Assembly (NCBI GenBank): GCA_045650705.1 | Contig: JAZRRK010000036.1 | Coordinates: forward strand, 1 to 33,292 | DNA length: 33,292 nucleotides | DNA from: UMGS1781 sp045650705 | GTDB taxonomy: Bacteria; Bacillota; Clostridia; TANB77; CAG-508 | Reading direction: 5' to 3' | In this document: positions 7,601 to 14,782 of the stretch, piece by piece | Numbering within the stretch: position 1 is the stretch's first letter | Layout: every line of letters begins with the position of its first letter | Position numbers and translations under genes: made by a program | The notes under the pieces: model-generated | Databases searched by the model: none | The model's input: only the letters and a program-made list of their open reading frames with translations | Told to the model about the DNA's origin: nothing

Positions 7601-9011
7601 AGAAATACAAGAAGATAAAGCAGTAGATGAAAATGATGAAGAAATTAGTGTAACAGACAGAGATTCAACACCAGATAATGTAGATAAAGATAATTATAAT
7701 CCACCAGCAGATAACAGTACATATCAGGAAGATGATGATGACTATGAGCCATTAGAATTAAAATATTTTGATTTAGCATTAAGAAAATTTATAACAGGTG
7801 TAAATGATGAAGAAATAACAACAAGAATACCAAATCCAACAATAAATGAAGATGGTGAGATAGAATATGTACATGACAAAACACCTGTATATGTGGCAAA
7901 TAGTGATTTAGTAACATATACAATAAGAGTATATAATGAAGGTACAGTTTTAGGGTATGCAATGGAAATATCAGATGATATTCCAGATGGACTAGTATTC
8001 TTACCAGAACATGAAACAAATAAAATGTACAATTGGAAAATGTATGATGCAAATGGAGAAGAAACATTAGAACCATCAGAAGCAGTTGAAATAAGAACAA
8101 AATATTTAGAAAACACTTTATTAAATACCTATGATGCAACAAAACCAATAAGTGAAACAAATCCAGACTATGCTGATGTAAAAGTAGTATTCCAAGTTAT
8201 AGAAGAGAATATTACTCAAGATGACAGAATAATAATAAACCAAGCACAAATAACAGAAGACAAGGCTGTTGATGAAGAAGGAAATGAAATAGACATAGAA
8301 GACGAAGACTCAATTCCAGACGAATGGAACGAGGGTGAAGATGATCAAGATATAGAAAAAATCTATGTAAAGAAATTCGATTTAGCATTATTAAAATGGG
8401 TAACAAAAACTATTGTAACAGTTGATGGTAAGACAACAACTACAGATACAGGATTTACACCATATGACGACCCAGAACCAATTGCAAAAGTAGTAATAGA
8501 CAAAAAGAAAATAGATAAAACAACAGTAAAATTTGCATATAACATTATAGTAATAAATCAAGGTGAAGTTGAAGGATATGCTACAGAAATAACAGACTAT
8601 ATACCAGAAGGATTAAAGTTTGTAGCAGAAGATAATCCAATATGGACAAAAGAAGGAGACAATAAAATAACAACAAGAGCATTAGAAGACACTTTATTAA
8701 AACCAGGAGAAAGTACAACATTAGAAGTAGTATTTACTTGGGAAAACGGAAAAGACAATTTTGGAATAAAAACTAACATAGCAGAAATAAGTGAAGATTA
8801 TAATGAAAAAGGTTCAAAAGATGTAGATTCAACTCCGGATAATGTAGAGATAAAAGACTATGATGAGCAACAAGAAGACGATGATGATAAGGCATTAGTA
8901 ATGTTAGAAGTAAAAACAGGTGGAGCAGTAACATCTTATACTTGGTTAGTTTTAATAGTATTACTAATAATAGCAGGAGGAATAATATTAATACAAAAAT
9001 TTGTAATGTAA
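4656..9011 (+). CDS. Thioester-domain surface adhesin with SpaA-like and four DUF11-type repeats
   Basis: A 1451-residue secreted surface protein with an AAGGAG site before the ATG. Signal peptide: residues 1-25 (ends VTYAA). An N-terminal thioester-adhesin-like domain spans about 55-230: Y-C-L at 74-76 and Q-M-A-L-W around 176-180 match the Cys and the QxxPhi-W glutamine motifs that form the internal Cys-Gln thioester used for covalent host binding. A SpaA/Cna-B-like domain follows at about 390-515 (NINKVDENGNLLLGAGF). Then come four related modules starting near 521, 766, 1037 and 1241, each opening with FDLALRK or FDLALLK, containing 'VYNEG...PEGL', and closing with a D-R-D-S-x-P-D type motif and an EDDDD run. 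A single C-terminal membrane helix (about 1424-1448) follows V-K-T-G-G; there is no classical LPXTG or positive tail. Expected role: attachment. Domain calls are by pattern; the thioester is inferred. Confidence 0.85.
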   Translation: MNKIKLCISIILIILLIALGGVTYAANTMDLNITDKRPYTQKTYTVTTPNGNEHTVFKIGKRAGTNLSYEDALYCLRSGLGFGNTELANNLSELEDVTYTETYNLKTDANNVMNYYRNTIGYGNISNVEYNSMLWIIDNIYLPKHQDSAQMKEKLLEKAKIQNSELTDDDIEFIQQMALWYFSNYDENGGQNSLSLLDTYVLSNTTKIDGESLSETKKEQVDTLYRYFIDNAKANANNYGLGDNRNVTYVKPEVQINTTSKAVTKDDIFTVVGPFNITLTTGNVGYDLSFEVKDKNGKVIPTEIDTTPVIYIVDNPTDMIQSAKTIKEKVGQGDFYLKVSDDYAAEYDLTDLNIESAITYDKIYNTTATLWIAEAEDQPVIKVEKEEVKEGNFKVNINKVDENGNLLLGAGFTMVTDTRQSIILTDNGDGTFSTSEMEIISEGQEFIFDIEEITVPSGYTGIVGPIRIKVTTKLSTDETKYIINELKFIDTAGKEIAVPEVEYEIIEDTITLKVKNEKIKEFDLALRKNITKVNGIDKEPKIVTTKLNTVDTVTGETITTAEYAHRKDPVVVETGDKVTYKISVYNEGDLYGIVTEILDYLPEGLEFDVNDNPEFIEFKEGYTEAELEGKKYAYTYNATTRELRVLPIQGYYIFELAPFDETKLTPEEQLYVKSLEIVCKVTATKTNADQVLTNIATMKYEPSNADVPDRDSDPDQDSLNLPTNTNDWENYAGDIDNKPYLGDSNYFYKGQEDDDDFDKVVIKGVPFDLALRKFITKVNGKEITTRIPEIDTSKLNTVDTVTGKAITTATYTHSKEPVIVKQGDIVTFTLRVYNEGELNGYATKIADYIPEGLGYLMDYKANTDNYWVGISDSNTKVIDLVGTEGLYETEDVIKNLKVDDFNSKTSLSDVKILTGNAKIYTTALEDEMIKAYNPETTIDDIDSADKWQQSTNGTDGLYYRDVEVTCIVLAENTFKGTLENIAEIQEDKAVDENDEEISVTDRDSTPDNVDKDNYNPPADNSTYQEDDDDYEPLELKYFDLALRKFITGVNDEEITTRIPNPTINEDGEIEYVHDKTPVYVANSDLVTYTIRVYNEGTVLGYAMEISDDIPDGLVFLPEHETNKMYNWKMYDANGEETLEPSEAVEIRTKYLENTLLNTYDATKPISETNPDYADVKVVFQVIEENITQDDRIIINQAQITEDKAVDEEGNEIDIEDEDSIPDEWNEGEDDQDIEKIYVKKFDLALLKWVTKTIVTVDGKTTTTDTGFTPYDDPEPIAKVVIDKKKIDKTTVKFAYNIIVINQGEVEGYATEITDYIPEGLKFVAEDNPIWTKEGDNKITTRALEDTLLKPGESTTLEVVFTWENGKDNFGIKTNIAEISEDYNEKGSKDVDSTPDNVEIKDYDEQQEDDDDKALVMLEVKTGGAVTSYTWLVLIVLLIIAGGIILIQKFVM

Positions 9012-9019
9012 TATAAATG

Positions 9020-9054
9020 AAAGGATACGAATCAGCGTATCCTTTTATTGTTTT
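9020..9054 (+). terminator. Terminator of the adhesin gene
   Basis: AAAGGATACG / CGTATCCTTT stem with a six-base loop, followed by TATTGTTTT, nine bases after the stop codon. Confidence 0.85.
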
Positions 9055-9062
9055 ATCTAGCT

Positions 9063-9224
9063 AAGCCTTATATAATATAGATTGCAAACGAGGTCGACCC
9101 TTGAAGTAGCCGGAGGCGTGCAATTATAATTACAATAGTAGTTCTCGTAGTAGTAAATTAGAAAATGCACATTAATAAACTGCGGCTGGAGACCGCAAGT
9201 TAAAATCTATATTATATAAGGCTT
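9063..9224 (+). repeat. Structured repeat family A, copy 1
   Basis: A 21-bp perfect inverted repeat (9063-9083 with 9204-9224) closes a core beginning GCAAACGAGGTCGACCC, then AGCCGGAGGCGTGCAATT, a variable middle with CGTAG, and ending GCGGCTGGAGACCGCAAG. Copies 2-4 share the core but not the closing stem. This copy has one extra A in CTTGAAGTAGCC. It lies between the adhesin terminator and the pta promoter, so it is outside the predicted pta leader. A structured RNA or a non-autonomous mobile element is likely; no protein is encoded. Confidence 0.85.
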
Positions 9225-9263
9225 AAGGCATTCACAACAATTAAATTAAATTTGCTCAAAATA

Positions 9264-9292
9264 TTGTATTTTGGTCAAATTTGTTATATAAT
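9264..9292 (+). promoter_or_regulatory. Promoter of pta
   Basis: TTGTAT (9264-9269) and consensus TATAAT (9287-9292) are 17 bases apart, with the GGAGG site of pta about 18 bases after the -10 box. Confidence 0.65.
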
Positions 9293-9322
9293 TATATAGT
9301 TTGAAAAAAGGAGGAAAATATA

Positions 9323-10315
9323 GTGAGTTTTATTGATGAAATAAAAGAGAGAGCAAGAAAAGAAATAAAAATAATAGTGTTACCAGAAGCAACAGATTTA
9401 AGAACTTTAAAAGCAACAGATATAATTTGTAAAGAAGAATTTGCTAAAGTAGTATTAGTTGGAAATAAAGAAGAAATTATAAAATTAGCAAATGAAAATA
9501 ACTTAGATATATCAAAAGCAACAATAGTAGATCCTGCAAATTCAGAAAAATATGAAGAATATGTAGAATACTTTTACGAATTAAGAAAAGCAAAAGGAAT
9601 GACAATGGAGCAAGCAAAAGAATTAATTTTAGACCCAGTATTTTACGGAATGATGATGGTAAAAAAAGAAGAAGCAGATGGATTAGTATCAGGAGCTACA
9701 CATTCAACAGCAGATACTTTAAGACCAGCACTTCAAATATTAAAAACAAAACCAGGAACAAAAATAGTATCAACATTTAACGTTATGGTAGTTCCAAACT
9801 GCGAATATGGAGAAGAAGGCGTATTTTTATTTTCAGATTGTGGATTAAATCCTAAACCAAATAGTGATGAATTATCAGAAATAGCAATATCAACAGCAGA
9901 AAGCTTTAAAAACATAATAGGAAAAGAACCAAGAGTAGCAATGCTTTCATATTCAACATATGGAAGTGCAAAATCAGAAGATGTTGATAAAGTACAAGAA
10001 GCTACAAGGTTAGCAAAGGAAAAAGCTCCAGAATTAACTTTAGACGGAGAAATGCAATTAGATGCAGCATTAGTTCCAAGTGTAGGAAATAGCAAGGCGC
10101 CAGGAAGCAATGTTGCAGGAAAAGCAAACATATTAATATTCCCAGACTTAAATGCTGGAAATATAGGATATAAAATAGTAGAGAGATTAGCAAAAGCAGA
10201 AGCATATGGACCAGTATGCCAAGGAATGGCAAAACCAGTAAATGATCTATCAAGAGGATGCAAGGCTGAGGATATAGTTGGTGTTGTGGCCATCACCGCC
10301 GTTCAAGCACAGTAA
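9323..10315 (+). CDS. pta: Phosphate acetyltransferase
   Basis: Interconverts acetyl-CoA and acetyl phosphate in the cytosol; with AckA it makes ATP from fermentation. The 330-residue length is typical of the short, single-domain clostridial Pta without the N-terminal regulatory domain of enterobacteria. The C-terminal catalytic pattern is clear: ADGLVSGATHSTADTLRPAL, then MLSYSTYGSAKS and a conserved end with 'FPDLNAGNIGYKIVERL...GPVCQGMAKPVNDLSRG'-type blocks. GTG start at 9323 after AAAGGAGG. The gene precedes ackA, separated by element D and a short hairpin, so they probably form one unit. No odd residues noted. Confidence 0.96.
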   Translation: MSFIDEIKERARKEIKIIVLPEATDLRTLKATDIICKEEFAKVVLVGNKEEIIKLANENNLDISKATIVDPANSEKYEEYVEYFYELRKAKGMTMEQAKELILDPVFYGMMMVKKEEADGLVSGATHSTADTLRPALQILKTKPGTKIVSTFNVMVVPNCEYGEEGVFLFSDCGLNPKPNSDELSEIAISTAESFKNIIGKEPRVAMLSYSTYGSAKSEDVDKVQEATRLAKEKAPELTLDGEMQLDAALVPSVGNSKAPGSNVAGKANILIFPDLNAGNIGYKIVERLAKAEAYGPVCQGMAKPVNDLSRGCKAEDIVGVVAITAVQAQ

Positions 10316-10436
10316 AACGAATGAAATTGGGCATCTTGCGGTGTCAAACTTCTTAAAAATTTTTTCGATGTATCTTTATACTATCTCAAAAATTTTTAAT
10401 TGTTTTCCTTGCAATATACCCAATTTGCTTCGTTTT
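10314..10436. repeat. IR-bounded intergenic element D
   Basis: Starts within the pta stop codon. Ends 10314-10331 and 10419-10436 are an 18-bp inverted repeat with two mismatches (AAACGAATGAAATTGGG against its partner). Inside is a second AT stem (TTAAAAATTTTT / AAAAATTTTTAA). It has the same architecture as families A and C (long AT-rich closing stem, structured middle), but the core sequence is different and only one copy is present here. Confidence 0.55.
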
Positions 10437-10450
10437 AAAAATAAATGTAG

Positions 10451-10472
10451 GGGTCGCACTCCAGGGCGACCC
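10451..10472. repeat. REP-like GC hairpin before ackA
   Basis: GGGTCGC (10451-10457) and GCGACCC (10466-10472) pair perfectly around ACTCCAGG, a GC island in AT-rich DNA preceded by TGTAGG. No T-run follows, so it is not a standard terminator. It resembles short GC-rich palindromic repeats scattered in gut Clostridia. Confidence 0.5.
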
Positions 10473-10511
10473 GTGATAATAAAACCCAAAATTATAAAGG
10501 AGAGATTTTAA

Positions 10512-11711
10512 ATGAAAATATTAGTTATAAATTGTGGAAGTTCATCATTAAAATATCAATTAATTGACATGAAAGATGAAAGTGTATTAGCATCAGGAAA
10601 ATGTGATAGAATAGGAGTTAAAGCATTAGAAAAACCATTTATAGAATATAAAGCAAATGGAAAAAAATTAAGAGAAGAAACAGAATTACCAAACCATACA
10701 GTAGCATTTGAATTAGTTATGAAATACTTATTAGATGCAGAAAATGGTGTAATAAAAGATTTAAATGAAATAGATGCAATTGGTCACAGAATAGTACATG
10801 GAGGACCAAACTTCACAAAAACAACAGTTGTTACAGACAAAGTATTAGAAGAATACAATACATCAATAGAATATGCACCATTACACAACCCAGCACACTT
10901 ACAAGGAATAAATGCATGTTTAAAATTAATGCCAGAAGTACCACAAGTATTAGTGTTTGATACATCATTCCATACTACAATACCAGATTACGCAGCATTA
11001 TATGCAATACCTTATGAATATTATGAAAAATATGCAATAAAAAGATATGGAGCACATGGAAGCTCACATAAATATATAGCACACGAAGCAGCAAAACAAT
11101 TAGGAAAGAAAAAAGAAGAAATAAACATCATATCATGTCACTTAGGAAATGGTTCAAGTATATCTGCAATAAAAGGTGGAGTATGTGTTGATACAACAAT
11201 GGGATTAACACCATTAGAAGGACTAGTAATGGGAACAAGATCAGGAGATTTAGACCCAGCTGTTCTAGAATTTGTAATGAAAAAAGAAAATTTATCAATA
11301 GACCAAATGATGACAGTTTTAAATAAAAAATCAGGATTATTTGGCATATCACAAATAACAGGCGATGTAAGAGATTTAAAAGTATTAGCAGCAGAAGGGA
11401 ATAAAAGAGCTGAACTTGCAATAGACATGTTTGCATACAGAGTTAAAAAATACATTGGAGCATATATGGCAGCATTAGGTCATGTAGATGCAATTATATT
11501 TGAAGGTGGAATTGGAGAACACAATCCAGATGTAGTAAATAAATGTGTAGCAGGTTTAGAACCATTAGGAATAGTATTTGATGACTCACACAATGATGAT
11601 GAGCAATATTCAGGAGTTATAAGCAAACCAGAATCAAAAATAAAAATGATAGTAATACCAACAAACGAAGAATTAGAAATAGCAAAAGAAACAATGGAAG
11701 CAATTAAATAA
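10512..11711 (+). CDS. ackA: Acetate kinase
   Basis: Converts acetyl phosphate and ADP to acetate and ATP, the substrate-level phosphorylation step paired with Pta. 399 residues, full length for the family. Recognisable blocks in order: KILVINCGSSSLKYQLID at the N-terminus (phosphate-binding Asn7 region), GHRIVHGG (arginine of the active site), VFDTSFHTTIPD, YGAHGSSHKYIA (family signature with histidine), HLGNGSSISAI, GLTPLEGLVMGTRSGDLDP and FEGGIGEHNP. ATG follows AAAGGAGAG. Downstream is a stem without a strong T-run. Confidence 0.97.
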   Translation: MKILVINCGSSSLKYQLIDMKDESVLASGKCDRIGVKALEKPFIEYKANGKKLREETELPNHTVAFELVMKYLLDAENGVIKDLNEIDAIGHRIVHGGPNFTKTTVVTDKVLEEYNTSIEYAPLHNPAHLQGINACLKLMPEVPQVLVFDTSFHTTIPDYAALYAIPYEYYEKYAIKRYGAHGSSHKYIAHEAAKQLGKKKEEINIISCHLGNGSSISAIKGGVCVDTTMGLTPLEGLVMGTRSGDLDPAVLEFVMKKENLSIDQMMTVLNKKSGLFGISQITGDVRDLKVLAAEGNKRAELAIDMFAYRVKKYIGAYMAALGHVDAIIFEGGIGEHNPDVVNKCVAGLEPLGIVFDDSHNDDEQYSGVISKPESKIKMIVIPTNEELEIAKETMEAIK

Positions 11712-11721
11712 CAATAAACTT

Positions 11722-11752
11722 AAGAGGTTAGATTAATATAGTCTAGCCTCTG
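11722..11752 (+). terminator. Possible weak terminator after ackA
   Basis: AGAGGTTAGA pairs (one mismatch/bulge) with GTCTAGCCTCT across a short AT loop, eleven bases after the ackA stop. Only a mixed GTATGTTAT tail follows, so termination may be partial. Confidence 0.45.
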
Positions 11753-11779
11753 TATGTTATAAAATGTATTTTATACAAA

Positions 11780-11917
11780 CAATCCGCCCAATCTCGTCGG
11801 GGTTATATATGTTTTTCTTAATAAAAATGTCAAGATGGCTACGAGGGTAATCCGTAAGCCGTTGGCTTCTCGCCATTTTTATTTCGAAAAAATATATAAG
11901 CCCCTGCGTTGGGCTAA
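11780..11917 (+). repeat. Structured repeat family B, copy 1
   Basis: Core AATCCGCCCAATCTCGTCGG, an AT stem (GGTTATATAT... with ...ATATATAAGCC), GATGGCTACGAGGGTAATCC, GTAAGCCGTTGGCTTCTCGCC, then TGCGTTGGGCTA. GCCCAA near the 5' end pairs with TTGGGC near the 3' end. The second copy (minus strand, 28203-28345) keeps the core but has changed both sides of the inner stem (GG/CC against GT/AC pairs), supporting a folded RNA or ssDNA. It lies 32 bases before thiN in the same orientation and no promoter is visible between them. It lacks TPP-riboswitch motifs. Confidence 0.8.
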
Positions 11918-11949
11918 TTACTAGAATAATTTTACTTACAGGAGGCCAT

Positions 11950-12592
11950 ATGAAAACTTTAATTGCGACGCGGTGGAAAAATAAATAAAAATTTTTTAAA
12001 AAAGCATTTAAAAGTTAATAAATATGATATAATAATAGCTGTTGATAAAGGTCTAGAGCGTTTAGATGAATTAAAAACACAACCACACTACATTGTAGGA
12101 GATTTTGATTCAATTAATAATATTGTTTTAGATAAATATAAAGACTCAGGAATACAAATCAAAAGACTCATACCAGAGAAAGATTTTACAGATACAGAAT
12201 CAGCATTAGATTTAGCAATAAAAAAACAAAGTCATAATATAACAATAATTGGAGCAATAGGCACAAGATTGGATCACACAATAGCAAATGTACATATATT
12301 AAAAAAAGTATTAGAAAGAAACATAGAAGCTAAGATAATAAATGAAAGAAATGAAATAAAATTAATAGATAAAACTATAGAGATAGAATATGATGACAGA
12401 TATAAATATATATCCTTAATACCTTTAACAACTCAAGTAAAGGGAGTAACACTTAGAGGATTTAAATATGAAATAGAAAATTATACTTTGCAAATAGGTG
12501 AAAGCTTGGGAGTAAGTAATGAGCAAATAGCTGAAAAAGCAACGATAGACCTAAAAGATGGAATACTTATTTTAATAAAATCAAGAGATTAA
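11950..12592 (+). CDS. thiN: Thiamine pyrophosphokinase, with a +1 frameshift near the start
   Basis: Transfers pyrophosphate from ATP to thiamine, making the cofactor TPP. The real start is the ATG at 11950, four bases after AGGAGG; its frame gives M-K-T-L-I-A-T then CGG and stops after 12 codons. Skipping C11971 gives M-K-T-L-I-A-T-G-G-K-I-N-K-N-F, the expected glycine-rich N-terminal strand of the family. The body is intact (213 residues with the shift): IIIAVDKGLERL, HYIVGDFDS, EKDFTDTESALDLAI, GAIGTRLDHTIANV. An alternative TTG start at 11963 already in the second frame has no Shine-Dalgarno and would lose the first strand. The gene is followed 12 bases later by rnc. Identity is firm; the shift mechanism is inferred. 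Confidence 0.9.
11968..11988 (+). other. +1 frameshift site 3 (ACG CGG TGG) in thiN
   Basis: The zero frame reads GCG ACG CGG TGG AAA AAT AAA TAA. Without C11971 it reads ACG GGT GGA AAA ATA, restoring T-G-G-K-I. As at the two comEC sites, the offending base is a C directly before a glycine GGN codon, making an in-frame CGG, and a zero-frame stop follows within five codons. Confidence 0.75.
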
Positions 12593-12604
12593 AATGGAGG
12601 AAAA

Positions 12605-13279
12605 ATGAAACTAGAAAATTTTGAAAATGAAATAGGATATAAATTTAAAAATATAGATTTATTAAAAACGGCTTTTACACATACATCATATGCACATGAG
12701 AATAGGCAAGAAAGTAACGAAAAGCTAGAATTTTTAGGAGATGCAATATTAGAATTTACAGTAAGTAATTATTTATACAAAAACTATAAACATCTAAAAG
12801 AAGGAGAAATGACAAAAGTTAGAGCATCAGTTGTGTGTGAAGAAAGTCTTCATAGAGTTGCATTAAAATATAAATTTAGTGAGCTATTATATTTGGGAAG
12901 AAGTGAAAAAATTAGTGGGGGAAGCAAGAAGGCAGCAATTTTAGCTGATAGTGTAGAAGCGGTAATTGCAGCATTATATATAGATGCAGGAATTGAAGAA
13001 GTACAAAAATTTATAATTAATAATCTAAAAGAAGCAATAGAGCAGGCAAGTAAAAATGTAGGCAAAAAGGATTATAAAACGGTTTTACAAGAAGAACTAC
13101 AAAAACATGGAAGTGTAAAAATAGAATATACAATTATAAAAGAAGAAGGACCTGATCATGACAAAACTTTCATAGCAGAAGTAAAATGTAATAATAAATA
13201 TTTAGCAACAGGAAAAGGAAATACAAAAAAACAGGCAGAAATGGAAGCTGCAAGACAGGCATTAAAATTAAAAAAATAA
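12605..13279 (+). CDS. rnc: Ribonuclease III
   Basis: Cleaves double-stranded RNA (rRNA precursors, structured mRNA, sense-antisense pairs) as a homodimer with Mg2+. 224 residues, normal length. The signature NEKLEFLGDAILEF carries E42 and D46; the second catalytic pair is in ADSVEAVIAALY (D115, E118). A dsRNA-binding domain occupies about 155-223 (YKTVLQEELQKHG ... KKQAEMEAARQALK). ATG follows GGAGG, 12 bases after thiN. It could process the sense-antisense duplex predicted at the 16 kb toxin locus (inference). Confidence 0.96.
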   Translation: MKLENFENEIGYKFKNIDLLKTAFTHTSYAHENRQESNEKLEFLGDAILEFTVSNYLYKNYKHLKEGEMTKVRASVVCEESLHRVALKYKFSELLYLGRSEKISGGSKKAAILADSVEAVIAALYIDAGIEEVQKFIINNLKEAIEQASKNVGKKDYKTVLQEELQKHGSVKIEYTIIKEEGPDHDKTFIAEVKCNNKYLATGKGNTKKQAEMEAARQALKLKK

Positions 13280-13296
13280 TAGATTAATTTTAAATT

Positions 13297-13464
13297 TACT
13301 AATATTAAATTATATATATTGCAAACGAGGTCGACCCTTGAGTAGCCGGAGGCGTGCAATTATTATATTAATAGCAGTTATCGTAGTCAGCAAATTAGTT
13401 TTTGGTAGCAAATAAACCGCGACTGGAGACCGCAAGTTAAAATATATATAATTTAATATTAGTA
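13297..13464 (+). repeat. Structured repeat family A, copy 2
   Basis: A 24-bp perfect inverted repeat (13297-13320 with 13441-13464) closes the family A core (GCAAACGAGGTCGACCC ... GACTGGAGACCGCAAG). The stem sequence is unlike that of copies 1 and 4, yet fully complementary. It ends 17 bases before the ribosome binding site of the radical SAM gene and begins 17 bases after rnc, so it would be transcribed with them. Confidence 0.87.
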
Positions 13465-13491
13465 GAAAGTAATAAAAATAGGAGGTAAATG

Positions 13492-14547
13492 ATGTCTAAG
13501 CAATATGTTATACCAATATTCGTACCACACTTAGGATGTCCAAATGACTGCATATTTTGTAATCAAAAAAGTATAAGCGGTCAAATGAAACAAATAACAG
13601 AAGAAGATGTAGAAAAAACAATAGAAGAATTTTTAAATAGTTTTAAAGAAGAAAAATTGTATACAGAAATTGCATTCTTTGGTGGAAGCTTTACTGGTAT
13701 AGATATTGAATTACAAGAAAAACTATTAAAGGTTGCATATAAATATGTAAAAACTAAACAGGTTGATGGCATTAGAATATCTACGAGACCAGACTATATC
13801 GATAAACAAAAACTAAAATTATTGAAAAAGTATGGGGTAAAAACAATTGAATTAGGAGTTCAATCTACTAATGATTACATATTAAAAAAATCAAAAAGAG
13901 GACATACATTTGAAGACGTAAAAAAAGCATCTAAATTAATAAGAAAATTCAAATTTACATTAGGACATCAAATGATGATAGGATTACCAGAAAGTACCTG
14001 GATAGATGAATTAAATACAGCTAAAGACCTAGCTAAACTAAAACCAAAAATAGTAAGATTATATCCAGTTCTAGTTATAAAAAGAACAGAACTAGAAAAA
14101 GAATTTGCAAAAGGTGAATATCATCCAATCACTTTAGAGCAAGCAGTAGAAAGATGTAAAGATTTATACTATTTCTTTGATAAAAAGAAAATAACAGTTA
14201 TAAGAATGGGCTTGCAAAATACAGATATAATATCAAATCCAGAAAATATAAATAGCGAAGTAGTTGCAGGACCTTACCATGAAGCATTTGGACAACTTGT
14301 AGAAGATAGTATTTGGTATGATAAAGTATTATCTGAAATAAAAAAAGTAAACACTAAAGTTGCAGAAATAGAAATAGAAGCAAATTCTGAAAATATAAAC
14401 AATATAATTGGACATAAAAAAGAAAATATACAAAAATTAAAAGAATTATATGAACTTGATGTAAATGTAAAACAAAATTCAAATATAAAACCAGGAAAGT
14501 TTAAATTAAATATTGTAAAGACTTATAAAGAATTTTTAGATGATTAA
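13492..14547 (+). CDS. Elp3-like radical SAM protein
   Basis: A radical S-adenosylmethionine enzyme of the Elp3/MiaB-like group often found beside rnc in Clostridia; substrate unknown, tRNA modification or thioether chemistry are possibilities. The [4Fe-4S] motif is G-C-P-N-D-C-I-F-C (CxxxCxxC; Cys 16, 20, 23 from this start). AFFGGSFTG is the SAM-binding 'GGE'-like strand, and ISTRPDYID, ELGVQSTND and GHQMMIGLPEST follow as in the family. There is no acetyltransferase domain like that of true Elp3. Two adjacent ATGs occur (13489 and 13492); the second is better spaced from GGAGG. Confidence 0.88.
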   Translation: MSKQYVIPIFVPHLGCPNDCIFCNQKSISGQMKQITEEDVEKTIEEFLNSFKEEKLYTEIAFFGGSFTGIDIELQEKLLKVAYKYVKTKQVDGIRISTRPDYIDKQKLKLLKKYGVKTIELGVQSTNDYILKKSKRGHTFEDVKKASKLIRKFKFTLGHQMMIGLPESTWIDELNTAKDLAKLKPKIVRLYPVLVIKRTELEKEFAKGEYHPITLEQAVERCKDLYYFFDKKKITVIRMGLQNTDIISNPENINSEVVAGPYHEAFGQLVEDSIWYDKVLSEIKKVNTKVAEIEIEANSENINNIIGHKKENIQKLKELYELDVNVKQNSNIKPGKFKLNIVKTYKEFLDD

Positions 14548-14562
14548 TAAATATAACATAAA

Positions 14563-14756
14563 TATATAAATTTATTAAAAAGTTCAGCTCACTTGCTTCC
14601 GACGGTTAAACAGAAATTGTAAATTTTACTCATGAGCCTCTTTCCTTCAGGCTCCCGCATACGCTCCTTCCAGGAACATCCCTCATTCGTGAAATTAACA
14701 ATTTCTAGTTCAACCTCTGGTAGAACGCTCGCTTCTCTTTTTAATAATTTTATATA
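14563..14756. repeat. IR-bounded structured element C
   Basis: Ends 14563-14582 and 14737-14756 form a 20-bp inverted repeat with one mismatch. Inside, a second stem pairs GTTAAACAGAAATTG (about 14604) with its near-complement CAATTTCTAGTTCAAC (about 14699), and a hairpin GAGCCT...AGGCTC sits at 14634-14654. GC content rises in the middle. A short minus-strand reading frame across it has no ribosome binding site and looks incidental. A folded RNA or MITE-like repeat is more likely. It lies between the radical SAM gene and tsaC. Confidence 0.65.
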
Positions 14757-14782
14757 TTTTAAGAGTAAAGGATTTAATAGAA

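Noticed and set aside
10278..10511. A 77-residue plus-strand frame between pta and ackA
   Set aside because: It overlaps the pta end in another frame and is translated repeat element D plus a GC hairpin.
11780..11949. TPP riboswitch before thiN
   Set aside because: No CUGAGA or the conserved pyrophosphate-sensing motif; the sequence is repeat family B, also found before an unrelated operon.
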